DNA of 64,000 bases, taken from NCBI RefSeq assembly GCF_014334735.1, contig NZ_CP060587.1:1302001-1366000 (forward strand), read 5' to 3'. This stretch comes from Aeromicrobium senzhongii (GTDB lineage Bacteria > Actinomycetota > Actinomycetes > Propionibacteriales > Nocardioidaceae). The notes under the pieces are model-generated. The model had not been told where the DNA came from. It saw only the letters and a program-made list of their open reading frames with translations, and did not search any database. Each line of letters begins with the position of its first letter. The first letter of the stretch is position 1. A program made the position numbers and the translations under genes. This document shows positions 44,504 to 55,397 of the stretch, piece by piece.

Positions 44504-46266
44504 TCCGCACCCATGACGCCGGGACCCTGACCGCCGCGAACATCGGCGAGAGCGTCACGCTCGCCGGCTGGGTCGCGCGCCGCCGCGACCACGGTGGAGT
44601 CGCCTTCATCGACCTCCGCGAGGCCAGCGGCGTCGCCCAGGTCGTCGTCCGCGAGGACGTCGCCCACCAGCTGCGCAACGAGTTCTGCATCAAGGTCACC
44701 GGCACGGTCCAGCGCCGTCCCGAGGGCAACGAGAACCCCGCGATCCCCACGGGCGAGATCGAGGTCATCGCCGACGACGTCGAGATCCTCTCGAGGTCCG
44801 AGCCGCTGCCGTTCCCGATCGACGAGCACGTGGAGGTGGGGGAGGAGGCGCGTCTCAAGCACCGCTACCTCGACCTGCGCCGCCCCGCCCCGGCCCACGC
44901 GATGCGGCTGCGCTCGAAGGTCAACGCCACGGCGCGCCGGGTGCTGGAGGGTCACGACTTCGTCGAGGTCGAGACACCCACGCTGACCCGCTCCACGCCC
45001 GAGGGCGCCCGCGACTTCCTCGTGCCGGCGCGTCTGCGTCCCGGCTCCTGGTACGCGCTGCCGCAGAGCCCGCAGCTGTTCAAGCAGCTGCTCATGGTCG
45101 GCGGCCTCGAGCGGTACTACCAGATCGCGCGCTGCTACCGCGACGAGGACTTCCGCGCCGATCGCCAGCCCGAGTTCACCCAGCTCGACATCGAGATGAG
45201 CTTCGTCGATCCCGACGACGTCATGGCGCTGGCCGAGGAGATCTACGTCGCGCTGTGGAAGCTGATCGACGTCGATCTGCCCACGCCGTTCCCGCGCATC
45301 ACCTACGCGGACGCGATGAGCAAGTACGGCTCGGACAAGCCCGACCTGCGCTTCGACCTCGAGCTGGTCGAGCTGACCGACTACTTCAAGGACACGCCGT
45401 TCCGCGTGTTCCAGGCGCCCTACGTCGGCGCGGTCGTGCACCCCGGCGGCGCCTCGCAGGCCCGCCGCACGCTCGACGGCTGGCAGGAGTGGGCCAAGCA
45501 GCGCGGTGCCCGTGGCCTGGCCTACGTGCTGGTCCAGGAGGACGGCACCCTGACCGGTCCGGTCGCCAAGAACCTGTCCGACGCCGAGCGCGAGGGTCTG
45601 GTCGAGGCCGTCGGTGCCAAGCCCGGCGACGCCGTGTACTTCTCGGCCGGCCCGGTCAAGAGCTCGCGCCAGCTGCTCGGTGCCGCGCGCATCGAGATCG
45701 CCAAGCGCGAGAACCTCATCCCCGAGGACGCCTGGGCCTTCTGCTTCGTCGTCGACTGGCCCATGTTCGAGTCCGTCAGCGAGCTCGACTCCGGTGACGT
45801 GGCCGTCGGCGGGGGCGAGTGGACCGCCGTGCACCACGCGTTCACGGCGCCCCAGGATCCCGCGACCCTCGCGACGCCGGGCGAGTCCCTGGCCCAGGCC
45901 TACGACATCGTCTGCAACGGCAACGAGGTCGGCGGCGGCTCGATCCGTATCCATCGCGAGGACGTCCAGAAGCGCGTCTTCGAGATCATGGGCATCGGCA
46001 ATGAGGAGGCCCAGGAGAAGTTCGGCTTCCTGCTCGAGGCGTTCAAGTACGGCGCCCCGCCGCACGGCGGCATCGCCTTCGGCTGGGACCGCACGGTCGC
46101 GCTGCTGGCCGGCGCCGACTCGATCCGCGAGGTCATCGCGTTCCCGAAGTCCGGCGGCGGCTACGACCCGCTGACCGCGGCCCCCGCGCCCATCACGCCC
46201 GAGCAGCGTGCCGAGGCCGGCGTCGACGCCACCCCGGACGAGGACGAGGACGAGAAGCAGGCATGA
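44500..46266 (+). CDS. aspS: Aspartyl-tRNA synthetase
   Basis: A 588-residue bacterial-type AspRS: N-terminal OB fold ([19 protein letters not shown]), motif 1 and 2 ([37 protein letters not shown]), GAD insertion (about 285-420) and motif 3 [13 protein letters not shown]. Actinobacterial enzymes of this type are often non-discriminating and work with GatCAB; the sequence alone does not settle this. GTG start overlapping hisS. Confidence 0.97.
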   Translation: MIRTHDAGTLTAANIGESVTLAGWVARRRDHGGVAFIDLREASGVAQVVVREDVAHQLRNEFCIKVTGTVQRRPEGNENPAIPTGEIEVIADDVEILSRSEPLPFPIDEHVEVGEEARLKHRYLDLRRPAPAHAMRLRSKVNATARRVLEGHDFVEVETPTLTRSTPEGARDFLVPARLRPGSWYALPQSPQLFKQLLMVGGLERYYQIARCYRDEDFRADRQPEFTQLDIEMSFVDPDDVMALAEEIYVALWKLIDVDLPTPFPRITYADAMSKYGSDKPDLRFDLELVELTDYFKDTPFRVFQAPYVGAVVHPGGASQARRTLDGWQEWAKQRGARGLAYVLVQEDGTLTGPVAKNLSDAEREGLVEAVGAKPGDAVYFSAGPVKSSRQLLGAARIEIAKRENLIPEDAWAFCFVVDWPMFESVSELDSGDVAVGGGEWTAVHHAFTAPQDPATLATPGESLAQAYDIVCNGNEVGGGSIRIHREDVQKRVFEIMGIGNEEAQEKFGFLLEAFKYGAPPHGGIAFGWDRTVALLAGADSIREVIAFPKSGGGYDPLTAAPAPITPEQRAEAGVDATPDEDEDEKQA

Positions 46267-46796
46267 GCACCTGGCTGCCTCCGGAGGAGGACCCGCGCCC
46301 TCAGGGCAAGCCGGTCGGTGAGCTGGCCACGTACGCCGAGTACCTGGCCTACCACCGGCTGACCTTGCAGCTGAAGTGCGACGGGCTCTCCCCGGAGCAG
46401 CTGGCGCAGCGCAGCGTGCCGCCCAGCACGCTGTCGCTGCTCGGTCTCGTGCGCCACCTCGCGTACGTCGAGCACCACTGGTTCGTCCGGGTCGCCCAGC
46501 AGTCCGACGAGGAGCCGCTGTTCCTCGAGGCCGACGACCGGGATGCCGACTTCACCGGCGCCGTCGGGACGCAGGAGTGCGTCGATGAGGCGTTCGGGGC
46601 GTTGCGCCTGCAGATCGCCCGAGCCGAGGAGTGGCTCGAGGTCCTCGACGACACGGACCTCGGTCGCGAGCTGCCCCACGGCAGTGGCACGATCTCGATC
46701 CGCGAGCTGCTGGTCCACATGATCGAGGAGTACGCGCGCCACAACGGGCACGCCGACCTGCTGCGCGAGTCCATCGACGGTCGCACCGGGGACTAG
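46263..46796 (+). CDS. DinB/DUF664 family protein
   Basis: A 177-residue four-helix protein starting inside the aspS stop. [17 protein letters not shown] near 57-73 and [17 protein letters not shown] near 152-168 supply the three histidines of the DinB metal site. Members in actinobacteria include mycothiol-dependent transferases, but many have no known role. Its TAG overlaps the stop of the convergent hydrolase by four bases. Confidence 0.85.
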   Translation: MSTWLPPEEDPRPQGKPVGELATYAEYLAYHRLTLQLKCDGLSPEQLAQRSVPPSTLSLLGLVRHLAYVEHHWFVRVAQQSDEEPLFLEADDRDADFTGAVGTQECVDEAFGALRLQIARAEEWLEVLDDTDLGRELPHGSGTISIRELLVHMIEEYARHNGHADLLRESIDGRTGD

Positions 46797-47446
46797 GCGA
46801 CCTCCTCGATCGCAGCACCCACCGCGGCCGGATCGATCAACTGGTGCAGGTGACCGCCGTCCAGGGTCATCGTGGGCCAGCCCGCCTCCCGGGCGAACCG
46901 GCGTTCCGCGGCGTAGGTGTCGCCGAAGGCGAGGTAGGCGGCTGGGCGCTCGGACCACCCGGCAGGGACCGGCACCGTGCTCGTGAAGTACGACAGGGGC
47001 AGCCGCTGCTGCTCGGCCGCCACGGTCTCGAACGTGCGCCGGTCGGGGAACAGATCGGCGATGTTCGGCCACCAGTCCGTCCACGGGGGCAGGTGCCCGT
47101 CCGGCCCGACGAGACCGCGCAGGAGGTCCAGGATGGGCTCCGGGGCCAGCGACGTCCTGGGCCCGACGCCGAGAGGCAGGGCAGCATCGACGTAGATGGT
47201 GCGCTCCACGTCGAGCACGGTGCTGAGCCGCGGTGCATGCAGGCCCGCGTTGCTGTGGGGGACGAGGGTGACCGGGCCGCCCGCGGCCGACCTGACGATC
47301 GCGTCGCGCACCCGTTCGGGCGTCCTCGACTGCGTGCCGAAGTCCACCACCGCGGCCGCGTGACCCCGGTCGTGCAGCCAGGACTGCACGGGCCGCCAGG
47401 TGGCCGGGCCGAGCAGGGGACTGGGCACGAGGAGGAACATGCTCAT
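46793..47446 (-). CDS. Alpha/beta hydrolase-like protein
   Basis: A 217-residue protein of alpha/beta hydrolase plan: MFLLVPSPLLGPATW at the start, LVPHSNAGLHAPRL at the nucleophile elbow (HSNAG, with Ser near 76), and GGHLHQLIDP supplying the final His. The usual GxSxG reads PHSNAG, so the first Gly is replaced. No oxyanion HG motif is clear. Activity is uncertain. No strong ribosome site is seen; AGGGAG lies 13 bases upstream. Confidence 0.7.
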   Translation of the reverse strand: MSMFLLVPSPLLGPATWRPVQSWLHDRGHAAAVVDFGTQSRTPERVRDAIVRSAAGGPVTLVPHSNAGLHAPRLSTVLDVERTIYVDAALPLGVGPRTSLAPEPILDLLRGLVGPDGHLPPWTDWWPNIADLFPDRRTFETVAAEQQRLPLSYFTSTVPVPAGWSERPAAYLAFGDTYAAERRFAREAGWPTMTLDGGHLHQLIDPAAVGAAIEEVA

Positions 47447-47475
47447 CGCGGCCCATTCTCCCTGACAGACGCCAG

Positions 47476-47481
47476 TAGGCT
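47476..47481 (+). promoter_or_regulatory. Leaderless -10 box for rarA
   Basis: TAGGCT followed by six bases and then GTG at 47488. Confidence 0.6.
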
Positions 47482-47487
47482 CGTACA

Positions 47488-48849
47488 GTGACCGACGGAC
47501 TCTTTGACCTACCGGAGACGACCGGAGGTCCCCGGCGCGACTCGAGCGGATCCCTCGCAGGGAACGTCCACTCCAGCGCACCCCTCGCGGTGCGGATGCG
47601 GCCGCAGTCGCTCGACGAGCTGGTGGGGCAGCAGCACCTGCTGGCACCGGGCTCGCCGCTGCGCCGGATGATCGAGGGCAACGCGCCGCTGACCGTCCTG
47701 CTGTGGGGGCCGCCCGGCACCGGCAAGACGACGCTCGCGAGCCTGATCAGCCACCAGACCGACCGGCGCTTCGTCGAGGTCTCGGCGGTCAGCGCGGGCG
47801 TCAAGGAGGTCCGCGAGGTCATCGCCGGCGCGCGCCAGGCGCTGTCGCGGGGCAAGGAGACCGTCCTCTTCGTCGATGAGGTCCACCGCTTCAGCAAGGC
47901 CCAGCAGGACGCGCTGCTGCCCGGTGTCGAGAACCGGTGGGTCAGCCTCGTGGCGGCCACGACTGAGAACCCGCACTTCAGCGTCATCTCGCCGCTGCTG
48001 AGCCGCTCGCTGCTGCTCACGCTCCAGCCCCTGACCGACGACGACATCGCCGTCCTGCTCGACCGGGCCATGACCGACGAGCGGGGGTTCGGCGGCAAAC
48101 TCACGATCGCCGACGACGCGCGCGACCACCTGGTGCGGCTCGCCGGTGGCGACGGCCGCCGCGGCCTGACCTACCTCGAGGCGGCCGCCGGAGCCGCCAT
48201 CGATCAGGGCCACGCCGAGATCACCCTCGACGACGCGGCACTGGCGGTCGACAAGGCCGCCGTGCGGTACGACCGCCAGGGCGACCAGCACTACGACGTC
48301 ACCAGTGCCTTCATCAAGTCGATCCGCGGCTCCGACGTTGACGCGGCGCTGCACTACTTGGCGCGGATGATCGAGGCGGGGGAGGACCCGCGCTTCATCG
48401 CCCGCCGGCTGATGATCCACGCCAGCGAGGACATCGGCATGGCCGACCCGACGGCGCTGCCGATGGCCACGGCCACGGCGCAGGCGGTCGCGATGATCGG
48501 CTTCCCCGAGGCGCGCATCCCCCTCGCGCAGGCGGTCATCCACCTCGCGACGGCGCCGAAGTCGAACGCCGTCATCCGCGCGATCGACGCCGCGATGGCC
48601 GACGTCCGGGCCGGCAAGGTCGGCGCGGTGCCACCGGCGCTGCGCGACGCCCACTACGCCGGGGCCAAGAAGCTGGGCCACGGTCACGACTACGTGTACC
48701 CCCACGACGACACCCGGGGCGTGGTGCCGCAGCAGTACGCGCCCGACGACGTCGACGGCTCGGACTACTACGAGCCGGGACCGCACGGGGCCGAAGGGGC
48801 GATCGCCGAGCGACTCGCCCGAATCCGCGCGATCGTCCGGGACCGGTAA
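47488..48849 (+). CDS. rarA: Replication-associated recombination protein RarA
   Basis: A 453-residue AAA+ ATPase (MgsA/WRNIP1 family). [15 protein letters not shown], Walker [10 protein letters not shown] near 73-81, Walker [21 protein letters not shown], sensor 1 [17 protein letters not shown], and a C-terminal tetramerisation region. It acts at stalled replication forks. It begins the rarA-(two small genes)-alaS-ruvX-mltG-aro series common in actinobacteria. Confidence 0.95.
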   Translation: MTDGLFDLPETTGGPRRDSSGSLAGNVHSSAPLAVRMRPQSLDELVGQQHLLAPGSPLRRMIEGNAPLTVLLWGPPGTGKTTLASLISHQTDRRFVEVSAVSAGVKEVREVIAGARQALSRGKETVLFVDEVHRFSKAQQDALLPGVENRWVSLVAATTENPHFSVISPLLSRSLLLTLQPLTDDDIAVLLDRAMTDERGFGGKLTIADDARDHLVRLAGGDGRRGLTYLEAAAGAAIDQGHAEITLDDAALAVDKAAVRYDRQGDQHYDVTSAFIKSIRGSDVDAALHYLARMIEAGEDPRFIARRLMIHASEDIGMADPTALPMATATAQAVAMIGFPEARIPLAQAVIHLATAPKSNAVIRAIDAAMADVRAGKVGAVPPALRDAHYAGAKKLGHGHDYVYPHDDTRGVVPQQYAPDDVDGSDYYEPGPHGAEGAIAERLARIRAIVRDR

Positions 48850-48852
48850 CCT
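48847..48852 (+). promoter_or_regulatory. Leaderless -10 box embedded in the rarA stop
   Basis: TAACCT begins with the rarA TAA stop and is followed by seven bases and then ATG at 48860. Confidence 0.55.
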
Positions 48853-48859
48853 CGTTCCC

Positions 48860-49333
48860 ATGTCCGTGCAGTGGGTGATCCTCGTCGTCACGGCCGTGCT
48901 GGCCGTCGTCGCGGTCGTCGCTGCCGTCGTCACCGTGCGCGCCCTGCGCCAGATCAAGGCCGTGAATCGCGAGGCCCGCGAGGACCGAGCCGCCCTGGTC
49001 GTGACCGAGCCGGCTCCCGTGCCGGAGCCGGTGGCGCAGGTCGAGGAGGCGCCGTCGGCCGAGGTCGTCCGGGTCGTCGAGGGCCGCGTGATCGTCCAGC
49101 CGACCCAGGACCAGGTCGTCGCGGCCACCATGACCCGGCCCGCCGTGCGGCTCAACATCGTGGCCGCCGGGCTGGCGCACGCGCTGCGCCCCGAGAGCCG
49201 TGACCGGATCCTGGGGCTCATGCGTCGTGAGTACCGGGCCCGCAAGCGAGCGCGTCAACGTGCCGCGCGCGCGGCCGCCCGCGCCACCAACGGTCCGCCG
49301 CCCGCCGGCGGACGAGACTGGGTGGGCTCATGA
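48860..49333 (+). CDS. Single-pass membrane protein upstream of alaS
   Basis: A 157-residue protein with an N-terminal membrane segment (about 6-27), an acidic Pro/Glu/Val-rich linker (residues 45-75) and a basic Arg/Ala-rich C-terminus (RREYRARKRARQRAARAAAR). It occupies the place where related genomes carry a DUF948-type protein, but similarity to that family is not obvious. The stop overlaps the next start by four bases. Confidence 0.7.
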   Translation: MSVQWVILVVTAVLAVVAVVAAVVTVRALRQIKAVNREAREDRAALVVTEPAPVPEPVAQVEEAPSAEVVRVVEGRVIVQPTQDQVVAATMTRPAVRLNIVAAGLAHALRPESRDRILGLMRREYRARKRARQRAARAAARATNGPPPAGGRDWVGS

Positions 49334-49605
49334 GCGCCCGCGTCGTCTGGTTCGTCGCCGGTGCCGCCGCCGGCGTCTACTCCAGCGTCAAGGCCAAGCG
49401 TGCGGCCTACCGGCTGTCGATGCCGGGCCTGATCGACCAGGCCGCGGCCCTCGGCTCCGGGGTGCGAGCCTTCCGGGCCGAGATGCACGAGGGCATGAAC
49501 GCCAAGGAGCACCAGCTGCGCACCCACGTGCTGGCCTCCGATCCCGAACTCCGGCTCGCCCTGCCCGAGCCCACCGAACCCTCTGAACCGAAGGAACTTC
49601 CCTGA
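49330..49605 (+). CDS. Small DUF6167-like membrane protein
   Basis: A 91-residue protein: [20 protein letters not shown] forms one membrane segment, followed by [20 protein letters not shown] and a Pro/Glu-rich tail. The YRLSxPGLxDQ block and the position just before alaS fit the DUF6167 family. Function unknown. Overlaps both neighbours. Confidence 0.75.
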   Translation: MSARVVWFVAGAAAGVYSSVKAKRAAYRLSMPGLIDQAAALGSGVRAFRAEMHEGMNAKEHQLRTHVLASDPELRLALPEPTEPSEPKELP

Positions 49606-52262
49606 TGGAGACCGCTGAGATCCGGCGCCGATTCCTGTCCCACTTCGAGAACGCCGGCCACACGGTCGTGCCCTCGGCCCCGCTGCTGTTCGATGACCCG
49701 AACCTGCTGTTCGTCAACGCCGGCATGGTCCCGTTCAAGCCGTACTTCCTCGGCCAGGAGACGCCCCCGTTCGACCGTGCCACGAGCGTGCAGAAGTGCG
49801 TGCGCACCCTCGACATCGAGGAGGTCGGCAAGACCACCCGCCACGGCACGTTCTTCCAGATGAACGGCAACTTCAGCTTCGGTGACTACTTCAAGGAAGG
49901 TGCGATCCGGCACGCCTGGGAGCTCATCACCAACTCGGTCGACGACGGCGGCCTGGGCTTCGATCCCGACAAGATCTGGGTCACGGTCCTGCACACCGAC
50001 ACCGAGTCGCGCGAGCTGTGGAAGAAGGTCGCCGGGCTGCCCGACGAGCGCATCCAGAACCGCGGCCTGCTGGACAACTACTGGCACATGGGCGTCGAGG
50101 GTCCGGGCGGCCCCTGCTCGGAGATCTACGTCGACCGCGGCCCGCAGTACGGCCCCGACGGCGGTCCCGAAGCCGACGAGGACCGGTTCCTGGAGATCTG
50201 GAACCTGGTCTTCATGCAGGAGGAGATCACCAACGTCACCGCGAAGGACAAGTTCGACGTGGTGGGACCCCTGCCGCAGCAGAACATCGACACGGGCATG
50301 GGCCTCGAGCGCGTCGCGTACCTCCTGCAGGGCAAGGAGAACATGTACGAGATCGACGAGGTCTACCCCGTGATCGCCAAGGCCGCCGAGCTCAGCGGCC
50401 GGGCCTACGGGGCCGACCACGACGACGACGTGCGCTTCCGCGTCATCGCCGACCACGTCCGCAGCAGCCTGATGCTGATCGGCGACGGCGTCACGCCGGG
50501 CAACGAGTCGCGCGGCTACGTGCTGCGCCGCCTGCTGCGCCGCGCGGTCCGCTCGATGCGCCTGCTGGGCTACGACGACCCCGCGTTGCCCGAGCTGCTG
50601 CCGGTCAGCCTCGATCGCATGAAGGCGTCGTACCCCGAGCTGGAGACCGACTTCGCCCGGATCAGCCAGATCGCCTACGCCGAGGAGGAGGCGTTCCGCC
50701 AGACCCTGGGCAAGGGCACGCAGATCTTCGACGTCGCTGCGGGCGAGACCAAGAAGTCCGGCGGCACGGTGCTCAGCGGCGACCAGGCGTTCGCGCTGCA
50801 CGACACCTACGGCTTCCCGATCGACCTGACGCTGGAGATGGCGCAGGAGCAGGGCCTGTCGGTCGACCAGGAGGGCTTCCGGGCGCTCATGGCCGAGCAG
50901 CGGGCCCGCGCCAAGGCCGACGCGAAGGCCAAGAAGGGCGTCCACGCCGACACGACGATCTACCGCCAGACGATCGACGCCTTCGGGCCGACGGACTGGC
51001 TGGCCTACACGAACCTCATCACCGAGTCCAAGGTGCTGGCGCTGCTGTCCGGCGGCGCGCAGGTCCCCGTCCTGTCCGAGGGACAGGTCGGCGAGGTCGT
51101 CCTCGACCGCACGGGCTTCTACGCCGAGTCCGGCGGCCAGAACGCCGACGCCGGCATGCTGCGCTGGGACGGCGGCCAGGCCGAGGTCCTCGACGTCCAG
51201 CGGCCCATCCGCGGTCTGGTCGTCCACCAGGTCCGGGTCCAGTCCGGCGAGCTGACCACGGGCGCCGACCTGTCCGCCGAGGTCGACCACGACTGGCGCC
51301 TCGGTGCCCGTCAGGCGCACTCGGGCACGCACGTCGTGCACGCGGCGCTGCGCGAGGTGCTCGGCCCGACGGCGCTGCAGTCCGGCTCGTACAACCGTCC
51401 GGGCTACCTGCGCCTCGACTTCGGCTGGGGCGGTGCGCTCGATCCCGAGCAGCTGCACCAGGTCGAGCACGTCTCGAACCGGGCCCTGCGCGAGGACCTG
51501 CAGGTCTCGCAGCACTGGATGAGCCTGCCCGAGGCCAAGGAGTTCGGTGCCCTGGCGCTGTTCGGCGAGACCTACGGGGAGCAGGTGCGCGTCATCGAGA
51601 TCGGCGGCCCCTGGTCGCGCGAGCTGTGCGGCGGCACCCACGTCGAGCGCTCGAGCCAGATCGGCACCGTCGTCCTGACGTCCGACACGTCCGTCGGCGC
51701 CGGCCACCGCCGCGTCGAGGCGTTCGTCGGCATCGAGGGCTTCGAGTACCTCGCCCGTGAGCGCGACCTGGTCTCGCAGCTGACCGAGATGCTCAAGGCC
51801 AAGCCCGACGACGTGCCCGCGAAGGTCAACGACCTCGTCTCGCGCCTGAAGGCGACCGAGAAGGAGCTCGAGAAGATCAAGAGCGCTCAGTTGCAGGGTG
51901 CGGCCGGCGACATCGCCGCGGCCGCGGTGGACGTCGACGGTGTCGCGTTCGTCGGTCACCGTGCCGAGGGCGTCGGCGGCGGTGACGTGCGTCAGCTCGC
52001 GCTCGACATCCGTGGTCGCCTGCAGGACCGCCCCGCGGTCGTCGTGGTCGTCGGCACCGCCGGTGACAAGCCGTCGGCCGTCGTGGCGCTCAACCCGCAG
52101 GCGGTCGACCGTGGCCTCTCGGCGCAGCAGCTGATCACGGTCGTGGGCCAGCACATCGGCGGACGCGGCGGCGGCAAGGCCGACGTCGCCCAGGGCGGCG
52201 GCACGGACCTCGGTGGCATCGAGCCCGCGTTCGGCGCGGTCCGGGAGGCCCTGCGCGGATGA
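49605..52262 (+). CDS. alaS: Alanyl-tRNA synthetase
   Basis: A full-length 885-residue class II synthetase. [20 protein letters not shown] opens the catalytic domain; editing domain with [11 protein letters not shown] and the metal-site CGGTHV; C-terminal DHHA1 domain ending [15 protein letters not shown]. It charges tRNA-Ala and removes mischarged Ser and Gly. It shares one base with the preceding stop and overlaps ruvX by four. Confidence 0.98.
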   Translation: METAEIRRRFLSHFENAGHTVVPSAPLLFDDPNLLFVNAGMVPFKPYFLGQETPPFDRATSVQKCVRTLDIEEVGKTTRHGTFFQMNGNFSFGDYFKEGAIRHAWELITNSVDDGGLGFDPDKIWVTVLHTDTESRELWKKVAGLPDERIQNRGLLDNYWHMGVEGPGGPCSEIYVDRGPQYGPDGGPEADEDRFLEIWNLVFMQEEITNVTAKDKFDVVGPLPQQNIDTGMGLERVAYLLQGKENMYEIDEVYPVIAKAAELSGRAYGADHDDDVRFRVIADHVRSSLMLIGDGVTPGNESRGYVLRRLLRRAVRSMRLLGYDDPALPELLPVSLDRMKASYPELETDFARISQIAYAEEEAFRQTLGKGTQIFDVAAGETKKSGGTVLSGDQAFALHDTYGFPIDLTLEMAQEQGLSVDQEGFRALMAEQRARAKADAKAKKGVHADTTIYRQTIDAFGPTDWLAYTNLITESKVLALLSGGAQVPVLSEGQVGEVVLDRTGFYAESGGQNADAGMLRWDGGQAEVLDVQRPIRGLVVHQVRVQSGELTTGADLSAEVDHDWRLGARQAHSGTHVVHAALREVLGPTALQSGSYNRPGYLRLDFGWGGALDPEQLHQVEHVSNRALREDLQVSQHWMSLPEAKEFGALALFGETYGEQVRVIEIGGPWSRELCGGTHVERSSQIGTVVLTSDTSVGAGHRRVEAFVGIEGFEYLARERDLVSQLTEMLKAKPDDVPAKVNDLVSRLKATEKELEKIKSAQLQGAAGDIAAAAVDVDGVAFVGHRAEGVGGGDVRQLALDIRGRLQDRPAVVVVVGTAGDKPSAVVALNPQAVDRGLSAQQLITVVGQHIGGRGGGKADVAQGGGTDLGGIEPAFGAVREALRG

Positions 52263-52747
52263 CCTGGCGCCGAGGACGCCGGCTCGGCGTCGACGTGGGG
52301 GATGCCCGGATCGGGGTCGCGTCGTGCGACCCCGACGGGATGATCGCCACGCCGGTCGAGACGGTGCCCGCCGGACCGCAGTCGATCGCTCGTCTCGTGG
52401 CCCTGGCGCAGGAGTACGAGGTGCTCGAGGTCGTCGTCGGCCTGCCGCTCGGGATGTCGGGTCGCGAAGGCCCTGCCGCCGTCAAGGTGAGGGCGTTCGC
52501 CGACACCCTCGCGGCGGCGGTCCATGCAGCGATGCCGGGCGTTTCGGTACGGTTGGTCGATGAACGTCTCTCGACCGTGGCGGGCCAGGCCCAGCTGCAC
52601 GCGAGCGGACGGACGACGAAGTCGTCTCGTGCGGTCATCGATCAGGCGGCTGCCGTGGTGATTCTGCAGTCGGCGATCGACGCCGAGAAGACGCGGGGGA
52701 CCGCCTCCGGCGAGGTGGTCGCCGTGACTGAAGGGAACGACGGATGA
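52259..52747 (+). CDS. ruvX: Holliday junction resolvase-like nuclease YqgF/RuvX
   Basis: A 162-residue RNase H-fold protein. [34 protein letters not shown] and [13 protein letters not shown] carry the acidic metal ligands. In bacteria the family matures 16S rRNA 5' ends or resolves junctions. It overlaps alaS and mltG. Confidence 0.94.
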   Translation: MTWRRGRRLGVDVGDARIGVASCDPDGMIATPVETVPAGPQSIARLVALAQEYEVLEVVVGLPLGMSGREGPAAVKVRAFADTLAAAVHAAMPGVSVRLVDERLSTVAGQAQLHASGRTTKSSRAVIDQAAAVVILQSAIDAEKTRGTASGEVVAVTEGNDG

Positions 52748-53883
52748 GTGGTGGCGACGGCGGTCTGACGATGCTGACCGGACCGGAGGAGCCCCGGCCC
52801 TCCCGACCCGGTTCGCGGCGCAAGGCCGAGCCGCCCGCGAAGAAGAAGTCGGGCTTGAAGAACATCATCGCGCTCATCGCGGTGGCCGCGATCCTCGTCG
52901 GCGGCTACGTCGTCGTCACGAAGGTCATGGACCGCATGGGCGGCGCCGACGACTACTCCGGCTCGGGCACGGGCACCGTCGAGGTGACCATCCCCTCGGG
53001 AGCCAGCGGCATCGACATCGCCCGGATCCTGGCCAAGGACGACGTGGTCAAGTCCTCCGAGGCGTTCTACCAACTCAGTCTCAGCGACAGCCGCGCCCAG
53101 CAGGTCCAGCCGGGCACGTACCGGCTCCGCAAGCAGATGTCGGCCGAGGCCGCGCTGACCGTGCTGGTCGACCCCTCCGCCCGCATCCAGGCCAAGTTCA
53201 CGGTCCCCGAGGGCGCCCGGGTCGGGCAGATCGTCGAGATCATCTCCAAGAACACCCAGCTGAAGGCCGAGGACCTCGAGGCCGCGCTCGACGATCCCGC
53301 CACGATCGGCCTGCCGGACTACGCGAACGGCAACCCCGAGGGCTACCTGTACCCCGAGACGTACTTCGTCGAGCCCGGTGATGATGCCAAGGCCGTGTTG
53401 TCGCGCATGGTCAAGCAGACGCTGAAGGTGGCCAAGGACCTCGACATCGGCTCGCGCGCCCCCGCGCTGGGCCTGTCGGGCGAGGAGGTCCTCACGGTCG
53501 CCAGCATCCTGGAGTACGAGGGCCAGAAGGACGAGGACTACGCCAAGATCGCGCGGGTCCTCTACAACCGCATCGAGCAGGGCATGCCGCTGCAGCTGGA
53601 CTCGACGGTCTCGTACGTCAGCGAGCGCAAGGGCGATGTCTGGACGACGGCCGAGGAGCGCGCCAACCCGTCGCTCTACAACACCTACCAGCACGCGGGC
53701 CTGCCCCCGGGACCGATCGGCTCGCCCGGCGAGGCCTCGATCCAGGCGGCGCTCAACCCCGCCCAGGGTCCGTGGCTGTACTTCTTCGCCACGAAGGACG
53801 GCTCGGTCATCTACAACGAGGACTTCGGCAAGCACACGCGTGACTGTCAGGCAGAGTACGGCGCCGGTTCGTGCGGTGGCTGA
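52744..53883 (+). CDS. mltG: Endolytic peptidoglycan transglycosylase MltG
   Basis: A 379-residue protein: basic cytoplasmic N-terminus (1-35), one membrane segment (about 38-58), a LysM-like region (TYRLRKQMSAEAAL) and the YceG catalytic domain with the essential Glu257 in VASILEYEGQ, then LQLDSTVSYV and NTYQHAGLPPGPIGSPGEAS. It cuts nascent glycan strands at the outer face of the membrane and sets chain length. Confidence 0.95.
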   Translation: MSGGDGGLTMLTGPEEPRPSRPGSRRKAEPPAKKKSGLKNIIALIAVAAILVGGYVVVTKVMDRMGGADDYSGSGTGTVEVTIPSGASGIDIARILAKDDVVKSSEAFYQLSLSDSRAQQVQPGTYRLRKQMSAEAALTVLVDPSARIQAKFTVPEGARVGQIVEIISKNTQLKAEDLEAALDDPATIGLPDYANGNPEGYLYPETYFVEPGDDAKAVLSRMVKQTLKVAKDLDIGSRAPALGLSGEEVLTVASILEYEGQKDEDYAKIARVLYNRIEQGMPLQLDSTVSYVSERKGDVWTTAEERANPSLYNTYQHAGLPPGPIGSPGEASIQAALNPAQGPWLYFFATKDGSVIYNEDFGKHTRDCQAEYGAGSCGG

Positions 53884-54688
53884 GGTGAGGTGCGCCGTCG
53901 TCGGCTCGCCCATCGCCCATTCGCTGTCGCCGGCGATGCACCGGGCGGCCTACCGGCTGCTCGGCCTGGACTGGAGCTACGGCGCGTTCGACGTGCAGGC
54001 GGGCGAGCTCACCGAGTTCGTCTCCGAGCATCGTGAGGGATGGCGGGGCTACTCGGTCACGGCCCCGCTCAAGCGCGAGGCGGCCGCACTCGCCGCTCGG
54101 CGCGACCGGGAGGTCGAGGCCCTCGGGGTGGCCAACACGCTCGTCGCGATCGATGGTGGCTGGTCCGCGGTCAACACCGATGTCCCCGGCGCGGTCAACG
54201 CCCTGCGCGACGTCGGCGTGGAGTCGCTCTCGACGGTGCGCATCCTCGGCGCCGGCGCGACCGCGGCGTCCATGGCCCTGGCCGCTCTGCGGCTCGGCGC
54301 ACGCGAGGTCGAGCTGCGCGTACGCGACCAGGCGCGGGCGGCCCGCACGGCCGCGGCGATCGAGCAGCTGGGGCTGGCCGTGTCGGTCGTCCCGTTCCAC
54401 GTCGACGTGACCGAGTCCGTCGACCTGCTGGTCTCGACGGTGCCCGGCGCGGCGATCGCGGGGCACGAGCACACCTTCGTGGGCACGGCGGACGCGGTGT
54501 TCGACGTCGTCTACGACCCGTGGCCCACCGGGCTGATGGCGTCGGCGCAGTCCGAGGGCCGGCCGCTCGTGAGCGGCCTCGACCTGCTGGCCCACCAGGC
54601 TGTGCTGCAGATCGAGCTCATGACCGGCGAGGCGGTCCAACCGGACGTCTTGGTGACAGCGGCCATGGAGGCGCTCGCCAGCCGTTAG
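53876..54688 (+). CDS. aroE: Shikimate dehydrogenase
   Basis: About 270 residues from GTG 53876, overlapping mltG by eight bases; GTG 53885 is an alternative. Substrate site SPIAHSLSPAMH, catalytic Lys66 in YSVTAPLK (the usual NVTxPxK is changed in its first and fifth positions), Asp in NTDVPG, and the NADP-binding loop ILGAGATAASMALA. It reduces 3-dehydroshikimate. Its TAG stop lies in the -10 box of the next gene. Confidence 0.92.
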   Translation: MAEVRCAVVGSPIAHSLSPAMHRAAYRLLGLDWSYGAFDVQAGELTEFVSEHREGWRGYSVTAPLKREAAALAARRDREVEALGVANTLVAIDGGWSAVNTDVPGAVNALRDVGVESLSTVRILGAGATAASMALAALRLGAREVELRVRDQARAARTAAAIEQLGLAVSVVPFHVDVTESVDLLVSTVPGAAIAGHEHTFVGTADAVFDVVYDPWPTGLMASAQSEGRPLVSGLDLLAHQAVLQIELMTGEAVQPDVLVTAAMEALASR

Positions 54689-54691
54689 GGT
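54686..54691 (+). promoter_or_regulatory. Leaderless -10 box embedded in the aroE stop
   Basis: TAGGGT begins with the aroE TAG and is followed by seven bases and then GTG at 54699, favouring this start over the in-frame GTG at 54690. Confidence 0.55.
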
Positions 54692-54698
54692 GCACCTC

Positions 54699-55361
54699 GT
54701 GCCCGTCATGACGATCGTCGCCATCGTGCTCGCCGGTCTGCTGGGCGGGGTCTCTCCGCGCCTGCTGGCCCGCCTGCCGGAGCCGACCGCCGAGCCCGAG
54801 CCGGACATGCCCGAGAAGATCGCGTACGCGGTCCTGGGCTCCACCCCGAGGTTGGGCTTGTGGCTCGCGTTGGCCGCGGCCTTGCTCGCCGCGATCGCCG
54901 CCGCCACCATCACCGAGCCGAAGTTGCTGCCGGTGTGGATCCCGATCGCTGCGGCCACGCCCGTCCTGGCGTGGGTCGACTGGAAGGTGCACCTGCTGCC
55001 GTACCTGATCGTCGCGCCGCTGTACGTCGTCACCTGGCTGCTCGTCGGCGTCAGCGCGCTGGTGATGCGGGACGCCTCGGTGCTGCTGCACGCGCTGCTG
55101 GGCAACCTCGCGGTGTTCGGCTTCTACTTCGTCATGGGCCTCATCGGGCCGATGGGCTACGGCGACGTGCGGCTCTCCGCCGTGGTCGGCACGGCGCTGG
55201 GCCCGCTGGGCGTCATGGCCACGTTCTACGGGGTGTTCTTCGGCATGGTGATCGGTGCGGTGGTGGGCCTGGCGCTCGTCCGTGGCCGGCTCGGCACGAA
55301 GACGCCGATCGCGTTCGGTCCCTACCTGCTGCTCGGTGCGTTCGCCGCACTCTGGGTCTGA
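54699..55361 (+). CDS. Prepilin peptidase (A24 family), short form
   Basis: A 220-residue polytopic protein with the two aspartates of type IV prepilin peptidases: Asp94 in AWVDWKVHLLP and Asp156 in GYGDVRLS. The N-terminal zinc/methylase domain of classical PilD is absent. It would cleave type IV or Flp-type pilin leaders; no pilin or secretion ATPase gene lies in the window. Placement between aroE and aroC recurs in related actinobacteria. Confidence 0.88.
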   Translation: MPVMTIVAIVLAGLLGGVSPRLLARLPEPTAEPEPDMPEKIAYAVLGSTPRLGLWLALAAALLAAIAAATITEPKLLPVWIPIAAATPVLAWVDWKVHLLPYLIVAPLYVVTWLLVGVSALVMRDASVLLHALLGNLAVFGFYFVMGLIGPMGYGDVRLSAVVGTALGPLGVMATFYGVFFGMVIGAVVGLALVRGRLGTKTPIAFGPYLLLGAFAALWV

Positions 55362-55385
55362 CAGATGGGTGCGGGGCGGGTCTGA

Positions 55386-55391
55386 GACAAT
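55386..55391 (+). promoter_or_regulatory. Leaderless-type -10 box for aroC
   Basis: GACAAT followed by six bases and then ATG at 55398; first base differs from TANNNT. Confidence 0.4.
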
Positions 55392-55397
55392 CGCCGC

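Noticed and set aside
46793..47446. Functional assignment of the hydrolase-like protein as an esterase
   Set aside because: The nucleophile elbow is PHSNAG rather than GxSxG and no oxyanion motif is clear, so only the fold is claimed.
49407..52154. 915-codon minus-strand frame opposite alaS
   Set aside because: Antisense shadow of alaS; Val/Leu/Asp/Gly-rich with no recognisable fold.
54690..54698. GTG at 54690 as prepilin peptidase start
   Set aside because: The -10 box TAGGGT overlaps this codon; GTG 54699 fits the leaderless spacing.
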